DNA from: Panonychus citri
Lineage: Eukaryota; Arthropoda; Arachnida; Trombidiformes; Tetranychidae
Length of the DNA stretch: 64,000 nucleotides
Reading direction: 5' to 3'
NCBI RefSeq assembly: GCF_014898815.1
Contig: NW_026515454.1
Span: forward strand, 372,001-436,000
Made by a program: the position numbers and the translations under genes. The first letter of the stretch is position 1; every line of letters begins with the position of its first letter. The notes below the pieces were generated by a model. It was not told the DNA's origin, did no database searches, and saw only the letters and a list, made by a program, of their open reading frames with translations. This document shows, one piece after another, positions 12,737 to 21,906 of the stretch.

Positions 12737-15700
12737 CGGCCGTTGGTTTAGAAAAGAATAAGCTTCATACATTAAATTTAATCTGTCAATTACATCAGTC
12801 AGTTTTTTCTCATCTTCCTTATCCCATAATTTTACTTCTTTCTTAATTATTTGTTCGTAATTTGGAATCTTTTCCTGTAACCATTTACATCCATTTAAAT
12901 AGTGTTCAAACGTATTCTTTTTTCCGCAACATTCAATATCTACTTTTGTGTCCACCATTTTCTGGATGATCTTTAGCTTTCTTATATTGATTTTTTCACC
13001 TATTTTCATGTTAAATTTATTATATGGTGAGTTTGATTTTTTGAATAGCTTGTTCATTTCCTCCATTACTTTAACGTCTCTTTCTTTTCTTTGTCTCAAT
13101 AGTGAATTGATTTGCCAATTAAGAGGTACGTCCTGACATCTGATTTCCCTCCAGTTCAATTCACCTCCATCGTGTTCTTGGAAATTCCAGTTTTGCCCTT
13201 TATTCAATATCCTTCTGATGTCCATGGCAAATGTTGATCTGCCTTTGTAATATTTTGTGGTTCTTTCATCTAAGATGATCGTATTTTCTGAGTTTCCAAA
13301 GGTGTCTATCAGCCATGTCAATATTTCTATTGTTAGCCAGTAGATGTTCTTTGTTTCTCTGTTAAGTCTGAAACATGGAATATTTTCTTTCGAGGTTGTA
13401 ACCAGTCCACCATTGAATCGTTTTCCTACTAATATTTCATATCTGAGTATTAGTCCCTTACCCCTTTGCCTTTTATGAAGAAATTTTTCAAGCGGAATCA
13501 TTTCTTCTGCAATCCAATTAATTGTCTTTTCCATTTCTTTTGTTACTTTGTATTTTAGAATATTTTTCACCGGAGAGTTACAGCCTTTTATCACATAAGT
13601 CCATCTGCTTGTGCTTCGCTTTTGTTGTGTCCACTTATTAACGATCGTTCCTGTTAATTCAATCATTTTAATCAGATTCTTTTCATCATTTATCATCCAA
13701 GGTGTGTGCTTATATAATATCGGGACCAGGTAAGTGTCTATCAGCAATTTTTTGGTCTTCCAGGGTAAGTATTTTAAAAGTGGCCATTTGGGTTTCATCT
13801 TTGGTACTATTTGTTTTACAAATGAGTTGTTCATTTCTCTTTTTAGCATCGCTTCATGTATATTGTGATTTTGGGGAAACGTGAACCCAATTAGTTCACC
13901 CACTTCATTTCTTCTAATATATTCGGTTTTTTTCTCATTTATCTTTAGATTAATTTGAACTAGTTCTCTTTTTATCTTAGTTATTACCCCTTTCACCTCT
14001 TTTGGTTGTGTTATTATCGCCAGATCATCAGCATATGCGGCTATATTCACGCCTTTTTTTACGATTTCTCTGATTACGTGATCCAGCGCAAAGATAAAGA
14101 GAATTGGACCACAAGCTGTTCCTTGGATTACTTGACTTGTACATCGTTTGTTCATCTTGATACCATTGTCAAAGTATGTTATCCATCTATTTTTCATTGT
14201 TGACTTAATCATTTTAGTTGTTGATTCACCGAGAAGTTCCTCTAACCGAAGCCAGATTGGGTCTAGGTCAACATTATCAAATGCGGCTTCAACATCTAGT
14301 TTGATTACAATCGTTTTTGGATCCATTAAGTTAAATACTTTGAAGAAATAATCTTCTCTTCTCATATTTTTAACAAATCCGAATTGTGTTCCTGGTAAGA
14401 GGAATTGTGTTGCTATTCTCTGTAGTCTTTCTGCTAGTATATGATCAATGATTTTGTATAAGTAACAAGGGGTCATAACCATTCTCAGTCTACCATCCGG
14501 TTTAGGGACAAATCCAGCTCCTAATGTTGTTAACAAATTCGGTACATGTGATATTTGAAAGCATTTTTCAATTAGATTTACGATCGTTGTCTTATTGATC
14601 TTGAAGAATTTATTCCATGTATGCGAAGTGAAATTATCAGCTGTCAGACTACTTGATTTCATCTTTAATTTACTTATCGTTAATTTTTCTTCCTCAGATA
14701 AATATCCTTGACATATTATTGGTACATCAGTGTATTGGGGTCTATTCGTCGAGAAGGTCCTCAGGTGATTTCTTTTACTGTTTATCGTTACCTCATTGGA
14801 CCATTTTATCTCTTCATTATCGTTAATTATAAATTTTTTGATTAGTCTCCATATTTTTTGACTTGATTTGGTTATTTTGAATTGCTGGTAGGCTCCACTG
14901 TTGATCATTTTTTTATTAATTCTTTCTGATAATTGTTTCAGTTTATCTTCTTCTTCTTTCGATTTTCGTTTTTTTCTTATTAATTTTCTTCTTTGGATTA
15001 CCATTTTTTTGAGTTGATTTTTGTACTTTTTCTTTTGTTGTACCCAAATTGCATGAGTATCTGGAAAGTGTTTTATGTCATGAGCCAATCTAATTAGTGG
15101 ATGGTTTTTATTCCAAGGCTTTGATTCATTGAGATTGTAGTCATTTTTTATTTTCCATGATCCAAAAAGTTTTATTTTTCTAATTTCTTCTTTCACTTTT
15201 TTCTTTTCTACCAGAATCTTCGCCATCAACCCAAAGTGATCTGAGTTTTCTTCATCAATTGTACCTTTGCTTTCGACGATTATTCTTATGCTCACAAAAA
15301 TCATATCAATTACATTTCCAAATCTCTTGGTTGTGGTGGTGAGTTCATTTGTTATTGGATTGCATTGAAAGGATTTCAGTAAGTCCACAAGTTCATTTTC
15401 ATATTGTTTCACTTCAAGTTTATTTTCCACTTTGTTTAATTGCCACCATTTCGATGAAACATTCCAGTCTCCAAGTAGTATTTTATCATATTTTTCATGT
15501 TTTAGGCAAATGTTTCTTATAATTGTCATAAGAAGTCGATTCATTTGAAGTTGATTTGCACCAGTTTTCATGTAAGCACTTATCACAATTAGTCCTAACT
15601 CTGGAATATTGATTGCGGTAATTCTATCACTTTCAGTTTTAATTTGTTGTATTTTTAAGTCATTGGTTACTACCAAAGCTTGTTTACCATTACACAAAAC

Positions 15701-15847
15701 ATTATCTTCGGTTATATATTCACTCATACATTTCATGTTTGGTTCACTAAGTGAGCATATCGATGATAAATCATTGTTTATTTGTTTGATGTATTTAAGT
15801 GTTAATTCATGATTGTTGTAAGCATTTATGTGAATTATTTTTAACAT
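12731..15847 (-). CDS. LINE ORF2: APE endonuclease and reverse transcriptase
   Basis: 1038 uninterrupted residues. The N-terminal ~215 residues are an apurinic-like endonuclease: INAYN near the start, SEP for the catalytic Glu, SAYM, GDWNVSSKWW, IDMIFVS and the final SDHFGL. The reverse transcriptase follows: KLDVEAAFD (Asp at about 518), QGTACGPILF, and YADD with its Asp pair at about 607-608. The C-terminus has a Cys/His cluster (CCGKKNTFEHYLNGC) like the terminal zinc knuckle of R1/Jockey elements. It nicks target DNA and copies the element RNA by target-primed reverse transcription. All catalytic motifs look intact, so the protein could be active. No RNase H is present. Confidence 0.93.
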   Translation of the reverse strand: MLKIIHINAYNNHELTLKYIKQINNDLSSICSLSEPNMKCMSEYITEDNVLCNGKQALVVTNDLKIQQIKTESDRITAINIPELGLIVISAYMKTGANQLQMNRLLMTIIRNICLKHEKYDKILLGDWNVSSKWWQLNKVENKLEVKQYENELVDLLKSFQCNPITNELTTTTKRFGNVIDMIFVSIRIIVESKGTIDEENSDHFGLMAKILVEKKKVKEEIRKIKLFGSWKIKNDYNLNESKPWNKNHPLIRLAHDIKHFPDTHAIWVQQKKKYKNQLKKMVIQRRKLIRKKRKSKEEEDKLKQLSERINKKMINSGAYQQFKITKSSQKIWRLIKKFIINDNEEIKWSNEVTINSKRNHLRTFSTNRPQYTDVPIICQGYLSEEEKLTISKLKMKSSSLTADNFTSHTWNKFFKINKTTIVNLIEKCFQISHVPNLLTTLGAGFVPKPDGRLRMVMTPCYLYKIIDHILAERLQRIATQFLLPGTQFGFVKNMRREDYFFKVFNLMDPKTIVIKLDVEAAFDNVDLDPIWLRLEELLGESTTKMIKSTMKNRWITYFDNGIKMNKRCTSQVIQGTACGPILFIFALDHVIREIVKKGVNIAAYADDLAIITQPKEVKGVITKIKRELVQINLKINEKKTEYIRRNEVGELIGFTFPQNHNIHEAMLKREMNNSFVKQIVPKMKPKWPLLKYLPWKTKKLLIDTYLVPILYKHTPWMINDEKNLIKMIELTGTIVNKWTQQKRSTSRWTYVIKGCNSPVKNILKYKVTKEMEKTINWIAEEMIPLEKFLHKRQRGKGLILRYEILVGKRFNGGLVTTSKENIPCFRLNRETKNIYWLTIEILTWLIDTFGNSENTIILDERTTKYYKGRSTFAMDIRRILNKGQNWNFQEHDGGELNWREIRCQDVPLNWQINSLLRQRKERDVKVMEEMNKLFKKSNSPYNKFNMKIGEKINIRKLKIIQKMVDTKVDIECCGKKNTFEHYLNGCKWLQEKIPNYEQIIKKEVKLWDKEDEKKLTDVIDRLNLMYEAYSFLNQRPT

Positions 15848-15924
15848 TATTAATCAATATTTTCTATTTTGTTTATTAATCAGGTAGCTTCGAATCTAAG
15901 TTCCCTGGTAACCGTTTCTTTTAA

Positions 15925-17430
15925 ATGGAGATTCCTGCCAAATTTGAATTAGTTTCGATTGCGCTTGGTGAGCGGAATGGAATTTGTGCTCAATTTTTTG
16001 GAAGCAATTTTCTCATTGGGTCTAAACAATTTTTATCTCGCGAGTTTCTCACTTTACCTGGTATGCCTGTTGATTCTATCCAGTATCAATATGCTAGGCA
16101 TACTTATCATGGTCAACGAGTTTTTATTTGTCGGCTTGTGATTGGTATAAGCGGTACAACTACCTTAGGTATTGGTGTCAGTGCGACTTTCCCTAAGGCT
16201 TACGAAATGGCCTGTTATCGATTGATTAACATCTTACTGGATCATTTCCCCATTACTTACATGGTAGTTGTTTATATATTTTCTGTTTTTTCATTACTGA
16301 TTTGTGTTTTTGATTAGCCTTTCAGAGTTGTGCCTTTACCTAATTGGCGTGGTCACTGTTTCTTAAATGTGGCTTTATTACCTTGGTTTCATTCTCAACG
16401 TTTCGTTCATTATTTATTGAAGAATTTTTTCATTTTGACTTGTGAAATTAATACACAGCTTCGAGTTCACCCATGTCGTACCAAGACAATTTCGATTCAT
16501 GGTGAATCCCCTTATCTTTGGATACATTCACTGAGTGAATATTATCGACACATAAGAAAGGCTTCGCTAGTCGAAAATTTTGAGATCAAGAATATTCCTC
16601 CCAATCTTGAGCTCAAACTGTGGCCCAATTTGAGAGGTCAAGTTCCGACCAAAGTAAAACCCTTAAATGATCTCGAGTTGGATTCTCATCAGACTCGTTT
16701 GTTAAGACATTTAAAGCAGTTTGTGGATTATGATTATTCAACCGCTGGTGGTTTTGCTGATTTGGTTTATCAGGATTTGGCTAACAAGTTGTCATTGGAT
16801 GATATCGATTTTCATAAACTTTTGATGGTTACTATTTCAGCTGATGTTAAATGTCGCCGTTGTAGAAATGTGAGGTCTTTAAACTATAGTTTTCCTGTGG
16901 TTAGGCTTACTGTTGGTAATTATAATAAGTTAAGTGATATGTTTTTCAATATATCTTGCTGGTTGGATCCTCTACCTCTTTCTTGCAGTCAATATGTTAA
17001 TGGTTCAGAGTGTGGTTCTAAAATAGGAAGTATCGAGAGTATGAGATTTACTCAATTACCTGAGATTTTGGCTTTCTGTTTATCCGGTTTCTTTACACAA
17101 GAAGATGCTTCAAAAGTAATAATGGAGGAGACAATTTCATTCGATTATTTGGACAAAAAGTATTTTTATCAAAGAATTTCTTATAGTAGTCGTTATACAA
17201 CTTATAATAATGCTAATGGAGTAACTTGTGGAGATCGCTACTATGAACCCTGTATTAGTGATGTGAAAAGTGGTTCACATACCGTCGTAAACTTGAGAGG
17301 ATCATCAGGTTATAAGGAGATAAACAACGGCTGTGTTTACGAACTTATTCCCTTTTTAAGTGAAAATTATTCTCCTCGATCATTAATTTTATATGAACTT
17401 GTATCATCTGAGTGGGTTCCGTCTTATTAG
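15925..17430 (+). CDS. spliced antisense gene in the LINE: dsRBD-like plus USP (C19)-like protease
   Basis: Two exons, 15925-16263 and 16318-17430, joined across a 54-base GT-AG intron in phase 0, give 483 residues. Residues about 50-108 look like a double-stranded-RNA-binding fold: QRVFICRLVIG, then TLGIGVSATFPKAYEMA, matching the F..C.V / G.G.S...A...A pattern. Exon 2 opens with NWRGHCFLNVALLPWFH, the Cys box of ubiquitin-specific proteases (Cys127). Further on come CRRC and later cysteines like the zinc finger, FTQLPEILAF like the LP-L strand, and KSGSHTVVNL with a possible catalytic His (434), then INNG where Asp or Asn is usual and SPRSLILYEL like the final YILFYE strand. The gene is only 77 bases from the reverse transcriptase start and 21 bases from the next ORF, and interrupts neither. 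Protease activity and RNA binding are inference. Confidence 0.7.
16264..16317 (+). other. 54-base intron in the antisense gene
   Basis: Donor GTAGTT after ACATG and acceptor TTGATTAG before CCTTTC. Without splicing the frame stops at 16315-16317. Removal restores one frame that continues straight into the protease Cys box. The size matches small introns of compact genomes. Confidence 0.7.
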
Positions 17431-17451
17431 CTACGTCCTAATCTGATTTCG

Positions 17452-18267
17452 CTAATTATGTAATTGGTGCCAACCTCGATACAATGTTGAGCAACTTTCA
17501 CATAGTCCCCACTTTGCTTTACCCATAAAATAAAGAAAACCGCTTGGTAGCTCAATTATTGATGATTTTTTCTTCAATTTTTCATAAAATTCTTGATTTT
17601 CGATGAAAATTGATATTTTTGTTTGTTCTTTTTTTATTAGATGTACAAGAATATTCTGTTCATCAGCCCATTCCAGGAGTTCAGCTTCAAGGGTTGTTTT
17701 TAACTCAACGGTAGCTTCCATTACAAACCATTTGAGCATCACAATTTCAACTTCTTTCTCTCTGTATGAAAATATTTTTTCGAGTTGATCTTTTCTCAAT
17801 GGAGATTTAATTTTATAAACTCTTTTGTTCTTTGTCTTAATCGAATCTATGATCATCGATTTCAAGTATTCATCTGGTTTCCATTTTACGTTGTTTTTAT
17901 GATGTACAATACACTGTCCCTGAATTATATTTTCTTCAAATTCCAGGAGAGAGTCAATTGTAGACGTTTCATCTTCATCTCGTAGGATTGTTATTAGTTT
18001 TCCCTGAGTTTCAATTTTTTCATTATCAGGTTCTTGTTGAATGATGAATGAGTTAATAGTGATCAGTCCACATATGATCTGTGTTGTCAATTTCCATTTT
18101 CCTTGCAGATCTTCACTTTTTAAACTAATCACATCCGATAGAAGTTCTGTTAACTTTTCACTATTGTTTTCAAACCACAGAATAAATTCTTCATTCATTA
18201 ATTTCTCTTTAATCAATTTTTTTATTAATTCATTAATATCAAGGTCCATTTTTATATGTTTACACAC
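17452..18267 (-). CDS. extra LINE ORF of unknown function
   Basis: 271 residues; the ATG at 18267 gives MCKHIKMDLD, and the Met at residue 7 is an alternative start. I do not recognise the family. Seen: a highly charged, Lys/Glu-rich and mostly helical-looking sequence, with a hydrophobic stretch (LTTQIICGLITINSFII) near residues 60-76 and a small C-terminal Cys pair (CESC). It lies between the gag-like ORF (150 bases away) and the antisense gene (21 bases away) in the same orientation as gag and RT. It could be a second structural or nucleic-acid-binding protein of the element. It is intact, which suggests it is under selection in the element. Confidence 0.6.
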   Translation of the reverse strand: MCKHIKMDLDINELIKKLIKEKLMNEEFILWFENNSEKLTELLSDVISLKSEDLQGKWKLTTQIICGLITINSFIIQQEPDNEKIETQGKLITILRDEDETSTIDSLLEFEENIIQGQCIVHHKNNVKWKPDEYLKSMIIDSIKTKNKRVYKIKSPLRKDQLEKIFSYREKEVEIVMLKWFVMEATVELKTTLEAELLEWADEQNILVHLIKKEQTKISIFIENQEFYEKLKKKSSIIELPSGFLYFMGKAKWGLCESCSTLYRGWHQLHN

Positions 18268-18417
18268 AGTTTTGTAATTAGACTTGAAAAGTTGTTTGTT
18301 TGTAAAGTTATGGTTAGTTTACTAAGAGTCATTCTGTTAATCAGAAGGATCTTTCCTGTTGCTCTTGGTTACATCGGTTAGCGGTTATCTTAAAGCGATG
18401 CCAGATTCGGGTTTAGC

Positions 18418-19617
18418 TTACATGATAAGATAATTGTATTGATAATCAATGTCCGATATCGCCAATTGTAGTTCTACTCTGTAGTGTGGACAGGTTTGAT
18501 CATACGCTTTATGTCCCTCACGATTACATGAGCAACAGAACATTTTTTTCTCTTTACAATTGGTAGATAAATGATTACCTCCACAAGATTTGCATCGAGC
18601 TTGATTTCTACATTTGTTTCTTGGATGACCAAAACGATGGCATAATCTACAAATGAGTACATTAAATTCATCCATTACTGTAGTGAAACCATAGCCTACC
18701 GACATTTTACCATTCAGTTTCTGTTCGATTAGTGATCTGATCAGTGGGCTGACCTCGATTATAACTCCCCATTTGTTTGTTTGTATTCCCAGTTCGAAGA
18801 ACTTTTTTAGCTCAAATTGCGTGTTGTCTTTAAATCCATTTATTTTAAATATACGGTTAATGTATTGATTCCAGCTCTCATTCACTGGTGGTTTTAGGTG
18901 TAGCATCTTGATTGTTGGTCTTTTTTCATGTAAATCTGATCTGTGAGCTTCAGAGAATAGAACGATTAACGAGAATTTCTTCCATTCATAGATCTTAAAT
19001 TGGTAAGATACATCCAATTCCGCAATGATTGAGGTTAAATATTGAATCGATCTCTGTGTTTGTTCACCTTCAATCAATATCTTAAAGTATCGTTGCATCT
19101 CTGCCCATGGCCACCAGTTTTTTGGTCGTTCTACCTTTATATCTGTTTTGTTTATTATCAGGTTACTTGATAATTTTATCTTCATTCTCTTCTTTTGAAT
19201 CACATCGAGTGATTTGTCTCCTTCAACCTCTTCTTCTGATGATAGGGCTTCCGAGTCTTCTTCTTGATTACTCTCTTGAGCGACCACAGATTTGGTGTTA
19301 GCTTTTCTCTTTAGTGCTCTTTTAGTGGAATTCGGAATTGAGTCTTTTATCATTCTCGCATATGCTCTGAGAGGAGATAAGTTTTTGGAGGGAATCTTTT
19401 TGCCCTCTGCATCCGTTGGATCTTTTAGTAGTATTTTGATGAGGGTATATTCTTCTTTCATTTCATCTGCTGGCTCTTGTCTAAGTTTTTCTTTAATGTC
19501 CATGTTTTCCCTTTTCGGATCGTAATCATTCGGCAGAATTTTCTCTATTCTGGTTATCATGGCATCATAAACTATTTCCATTTCAGGAGAGAGTCGTTTC
19601 GGTGTTGGAATAATCAT
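18418..19617 (-). CDS. LINE ORF1: gag-like protein with zinc knuckles
   Basis: 399 residues. The C-terminal part has three Cys/His knuckles in a row: CRLCHRFGHPRNKC, CKSCGGNHLSTNC and CCSCNREGHKAYDQTC. This triple arrangement is typical of ORF1 from I, R1 and Jockey LINEs and binds element RNA. Upstream is an acidic, Ser-rich region (SEALSSEEEVEGDKS) and basic segments (KRALKRKANTK) that could be nuclear localisation signals. No stops or frameshifts were seen. The ATG at 19617 is the most upstream in frame and gives the expected length. Confidence 0.88.
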   Translation of the reverse strand: MIIPTPKRLSPEMEIVYDAMITRIEKILPNDYDPKRENMDIKEKLRQEPADEMKEEYTLIKILLKDPTDAEGKKIPSKNLSPLRAYARMIKDSIPNSTKRALKRKANTKSVVAQESNQEEDSEALSSEEEVEGDKSLDVIQKKRMKIKLSSNLIINKTDIKVERPKNWWPWAEMQRYFKILIEGEQTQRSIQYLTSIIAELDVSYQFKIYEWKKFSLIVLFSEAHRSDLHEKRPTIKMLHLKPPVNESWNQYINRIFKINGFKDNTQFELKKFFELGIQTNKWGVIIEVSPLIRSLIEQKLNGKMSVGYGFTTVMDEFNVLICRLCHRFGHPRNKCRNQARCKSCGGNHLSTNCKEKKMFCCSCNREGHKAYDQTCPHYRVELQLAISDIDYQYNYLIM

Positions 19618-19870
19618 TTCTGTAAATATACAATTTGTTAAGATACATGTGGTTAATATACGTTTACTCTATATACATTTGCTCTATATACATTTGCTAT
19701 ATGTACACGTTTTCTTATGAATTTTCTTTTCATTGATACTTACTTGTTTTTTATTTTTCTTAGCACAAATTTACTATCAATCGAATCCTCACAGTTAAGT
19801 TCACACGTTTTGTAAGAAAAATTTTCACTTAATTTTTAATTTCGAATGAGAATTAATTAATTAATTCAGA
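19618..19870 (-). promoter_or_regulatory. LINE 5' region with short tandem repeats
   Basis: Two exact 15-base units (CTCTATATACATTTG at 19667-19681 and 19682-19696) and a decayed third unit follow each other upstream of the gag start. This probably belongs to the LINE 5' UTR and internal promoter. The boundary to the duplicated host sequence at about 19871 was set by where similarity to 22123 and beyond begins. Confidence 0.5.
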
Positions 19871-20169
19871 AAGAGAAACAAAAAGAAAGACAAAAAGTAA
19901 GAGAAACGATTTTCTTTCCCCTGACATTATATTCCCTTTCTGTGGGCGTGACGGTTAACCTTTTATTCTTTTACAGGTAAACAGCTCCATCTATTGGGAG
20001 TTGAAGGTTAAGCGGTTTATCGGAAAGCAGCTGATCTTTGGTGACTTTTTTGTTCATCTCTCACCTTAATCATCACATTTAATTGTTTCTTTTTATTTAT
20101 TAATTGATTTCTTGTAATTTTCTTTCTTTTAAAATGGCTGAAAGTAAAGGAGTACAGAAAAGAAGATAA
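19871..20169 (+). pseudogene. copy of the TAF11 promoter and first codons
   Basis: 19880-20077 is identical to 22131-22328, the sequence just before TAF11 (198 bases, no difference seen). 20078-20160 is about 92 percent identical and includes the TAF11 start codon. The copy reads only 11 codons from 20134 and stops at 20167. It breaks off inside TAF11 exon 1, so no TAF11 protein can be made. The promoter itself looks intact and might still fire. Confidence 0.9.
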
Positions 20170-20175
20170 ATTTAT

Positions 20176-20620
20176 AAAGTAAAGAATAGTTTTATTGATT
20201 CAATTATTCGGTCATACATTGAAACTTTTTTCGGTTTTTTAATTTTTGTAGCTCGAACCATCTCATACAAAAGACAACCCCAAACACGGCAGCGGAAATG
20301 AATCCAAGTGGCCCTTGATAGAACGACGGTTGAGCATCTTGTCGAGAAATTGTTCCCGTGGCCAAGTACAATTCCTGAATAAGGAAAAGTTTCATTCAAC
20401 GATTCCATGGTCTGAGCAAAGGCGCGATCCAATTCATTTGGCTTATCGACATCTTCACCATTCACGATTTTCATCCAACTCTCGAGTAAATGACCTGACA
20501 TACTTTGCGACACCTTTGGAAAAGGTTAGGTTATCGACATCTTCACCATTTAATGAATGGAATGTTTCAAATGGTAACAATTAACTTACGATCTATTTGG
20601 AAAGACATTTTGTTTTTCAA
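20176..20620 (-). pseudogene. broken copy of the unknown membrane-protein gene
   Basis: Matches the gene at 23022-23711 with two internal deletions: source 23036-23239 (end of the coding region) and about 23517-23667 (after the signal peptide). The copied start codon at 20608 leads to a stop after 13 codons. The rest is about 95 percent identical where aligned. A stretch of 113 codons (20513-20172) remains open but lacks the signal peptide and C-terminus. Confidence 0.88.
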
Positions 20621-20800
20621 CAATATTAATTACGTTTGGATGGTTAATAGAAAATTTTGTTTGTTGATTGTCACTTAATTGAACGAAAACACTTAATGAA
20701 CAATTGTCAATTAACTCTTAATTATAAGATCAAAGATCATTGTCTCATCTTTCATCATAAGAGGTCATGGATAGAGATCAACAATCAACAGTTGGATCAA
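20620..20800. repeat. copied intergenic sequence from upstream of POLK
   Basis: 20620-20720 matches about 23730-23820, then jumps to about 24135-24200, so most of the spacer between the unknown gene and POLK was lost. It links the two pseudogenes and shows that one contiguous neighbourhood was copied and then reduced. Confidence 0.75.
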
Positions 20801-20804
20801 GTTT

Positions 20805-21329
20805 CAGTTGCATCACCATCGACTGGTATCACATCAACCGAAACCTCATCAGGCTGAGCGATTATCTTATTAGCGATCTAAGATAATAAAGGTGGAATGT
20901 CTATACAACGATCAAACCCAATGGACAGTACATGTTACGTGGTTCGAGCTATGAACATGTTCAAGAGTTTGTCAAGAAATTGGACATACGAAAAGTTACC
21001 GGAATCGGAATGGTTCAGGAGAAAATTTTAAAAGCTTTTAATATCCTTACGGTTAAAGATCTTTGGGATCGACGGGATGTTGTTTATTTACTTTTTAAAC
21101 CAGCGGCGATTGACTTTTACCTTCGAGTTTCCCTTGGCCTTGGGTCGATTCACTCAAAGAACGAGGATGAACCATTACGCTCTCGAGGTCATGGATGCTC
21201 ATTTAGAGCAACAAATGATTTCCGTTGGTTGGACAGCCAATTGATGCAACTTTGTGAACAATTAGCTGATACACTTGACGATTATGGTCTAAAGGGTAAA
21301 ATTATTGTTCTTCGATTGGAATAAGATTT
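20805..21329 (+). pseudogene. broken copy of DNA polymerase kappa
   Basis: 20805-20901 matches the first POLK codons (about 24968-25065) at about 85 percent and has a stop where the source has CCA-AGC. The next 769 bases of the source are deleted. 20914-21329 then matches 25834-26249 with only two differences in 416 bases, one of which makes a stop (TAA). A 130-codon ORF (20932-21324) could encode only the thumb and part of the little-finger region, without the catalytic palm. Confidence 0.92.
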
Positions 21330-21528
21330 AAGGAGGATAAACATATTTTGTATAGAAATTGAGGAGTTAATTTGAATGAGAAAATTTGTATAAAATTGGG
21401 AAAAAGATGAGGATAAAATGATGAGATAACACAATGTCCGAGTAATTTAATGGAAAGGAGTAAAGAGTAAAGAGAAGAAAAAAATTGAGAAGAGGAAAAG
21501 GGAAACGGAAATGAAAGAGACCATAGGT

Positions 21529-21906
21529 TCATTTATTCATTAGTCGTACCCTAGACAAGTTCTCTCTAAAGGTTTTAACCTTAATCTTTTTGTTTCTACT
21601 CATATCGATTCTCATTTCTAAGTTTTCTATCTCATTGAAGTCAATAAAAATAGATTTAACTTTCTCATATTTCCTTTCAATGGACACCAATGAATTGAAG
21701 GGGTCAGGCGAGTTGAGGATGTAATTTAGTCTACTTTTTAAATCATCACTTATGTTGTCGAAGGCTGGGATGATTTTATTTTCTATGAAAATTAGAAGAT
21801 CCTTTTCACGCATTTGATTCCTAAGCCGAATATCCAACGGTATCATAACCTTTTGACCTCTGTCAGTTTGTGTGATTCTTGCGGGACCAGCAAGAAGATG
21901 ATTCAT
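21529..21906 (-). CDS. orphan ORF of 125 residues
   Basis: Begins MNHLLAGPARITQ and ends RENLSRVRLMNK. I do not recognise it. It is hydrophilic, with many Lys, Arg, Asp and Asn, has no signal peptide or membrane segment, and is not low complexity, unlike most short ORFs in this window. It lies in the unique 0.8 kb between the broken copy and the true TAF11 region. It may be a remnant of another mobile element or a small host gene. Confidence 0.35.
   Translation of the reverse strand: MNHLLAGPARITQTDRGQKVMIPLDIRLRNQMREKDLLIFIENKIIPAFDNISDDLKSRLNYILNSPDPFNSLVSIERKYEKVKSIFIDFNEIENLEMRIDMSRNKKIKVKTFRENLSRVRLMNK

Larger units (their letters stand above)
12693..19870 (-). mobile_element. non-LTR retrotransposon (LINE, R1/Jockey-like)
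   Basis: Three minus-strand ORFs in order: a gag-like ORF with three zinc knuckles (19617-18418), an extra ORF of unknown function (18267-17452), and an APE endonuclease/reverse transcriptase ORF (15847-12731). All three are free of stops or frameshifts, suggesting recent activity. No RNase H domain was seen, which favours an R1, Jockey or similar clade over the I clade. The 5' part (19618-19870) has short tandem repeats and the 3' end has a hairpin. Unusually, a spliced gene on the plus strand lies between the second and third ORFs. The outer limits are approximate because neither a poly(A) tail nor target-site duplications could be recognised. Confidence 0.85.

Noticed and set aside
12600..19870. 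Target-site duplication and poly(A) tail of the LINE
   Set aside because: I compared both flanks by eye and found no convincing match or A-rich tail, so none is annotated.
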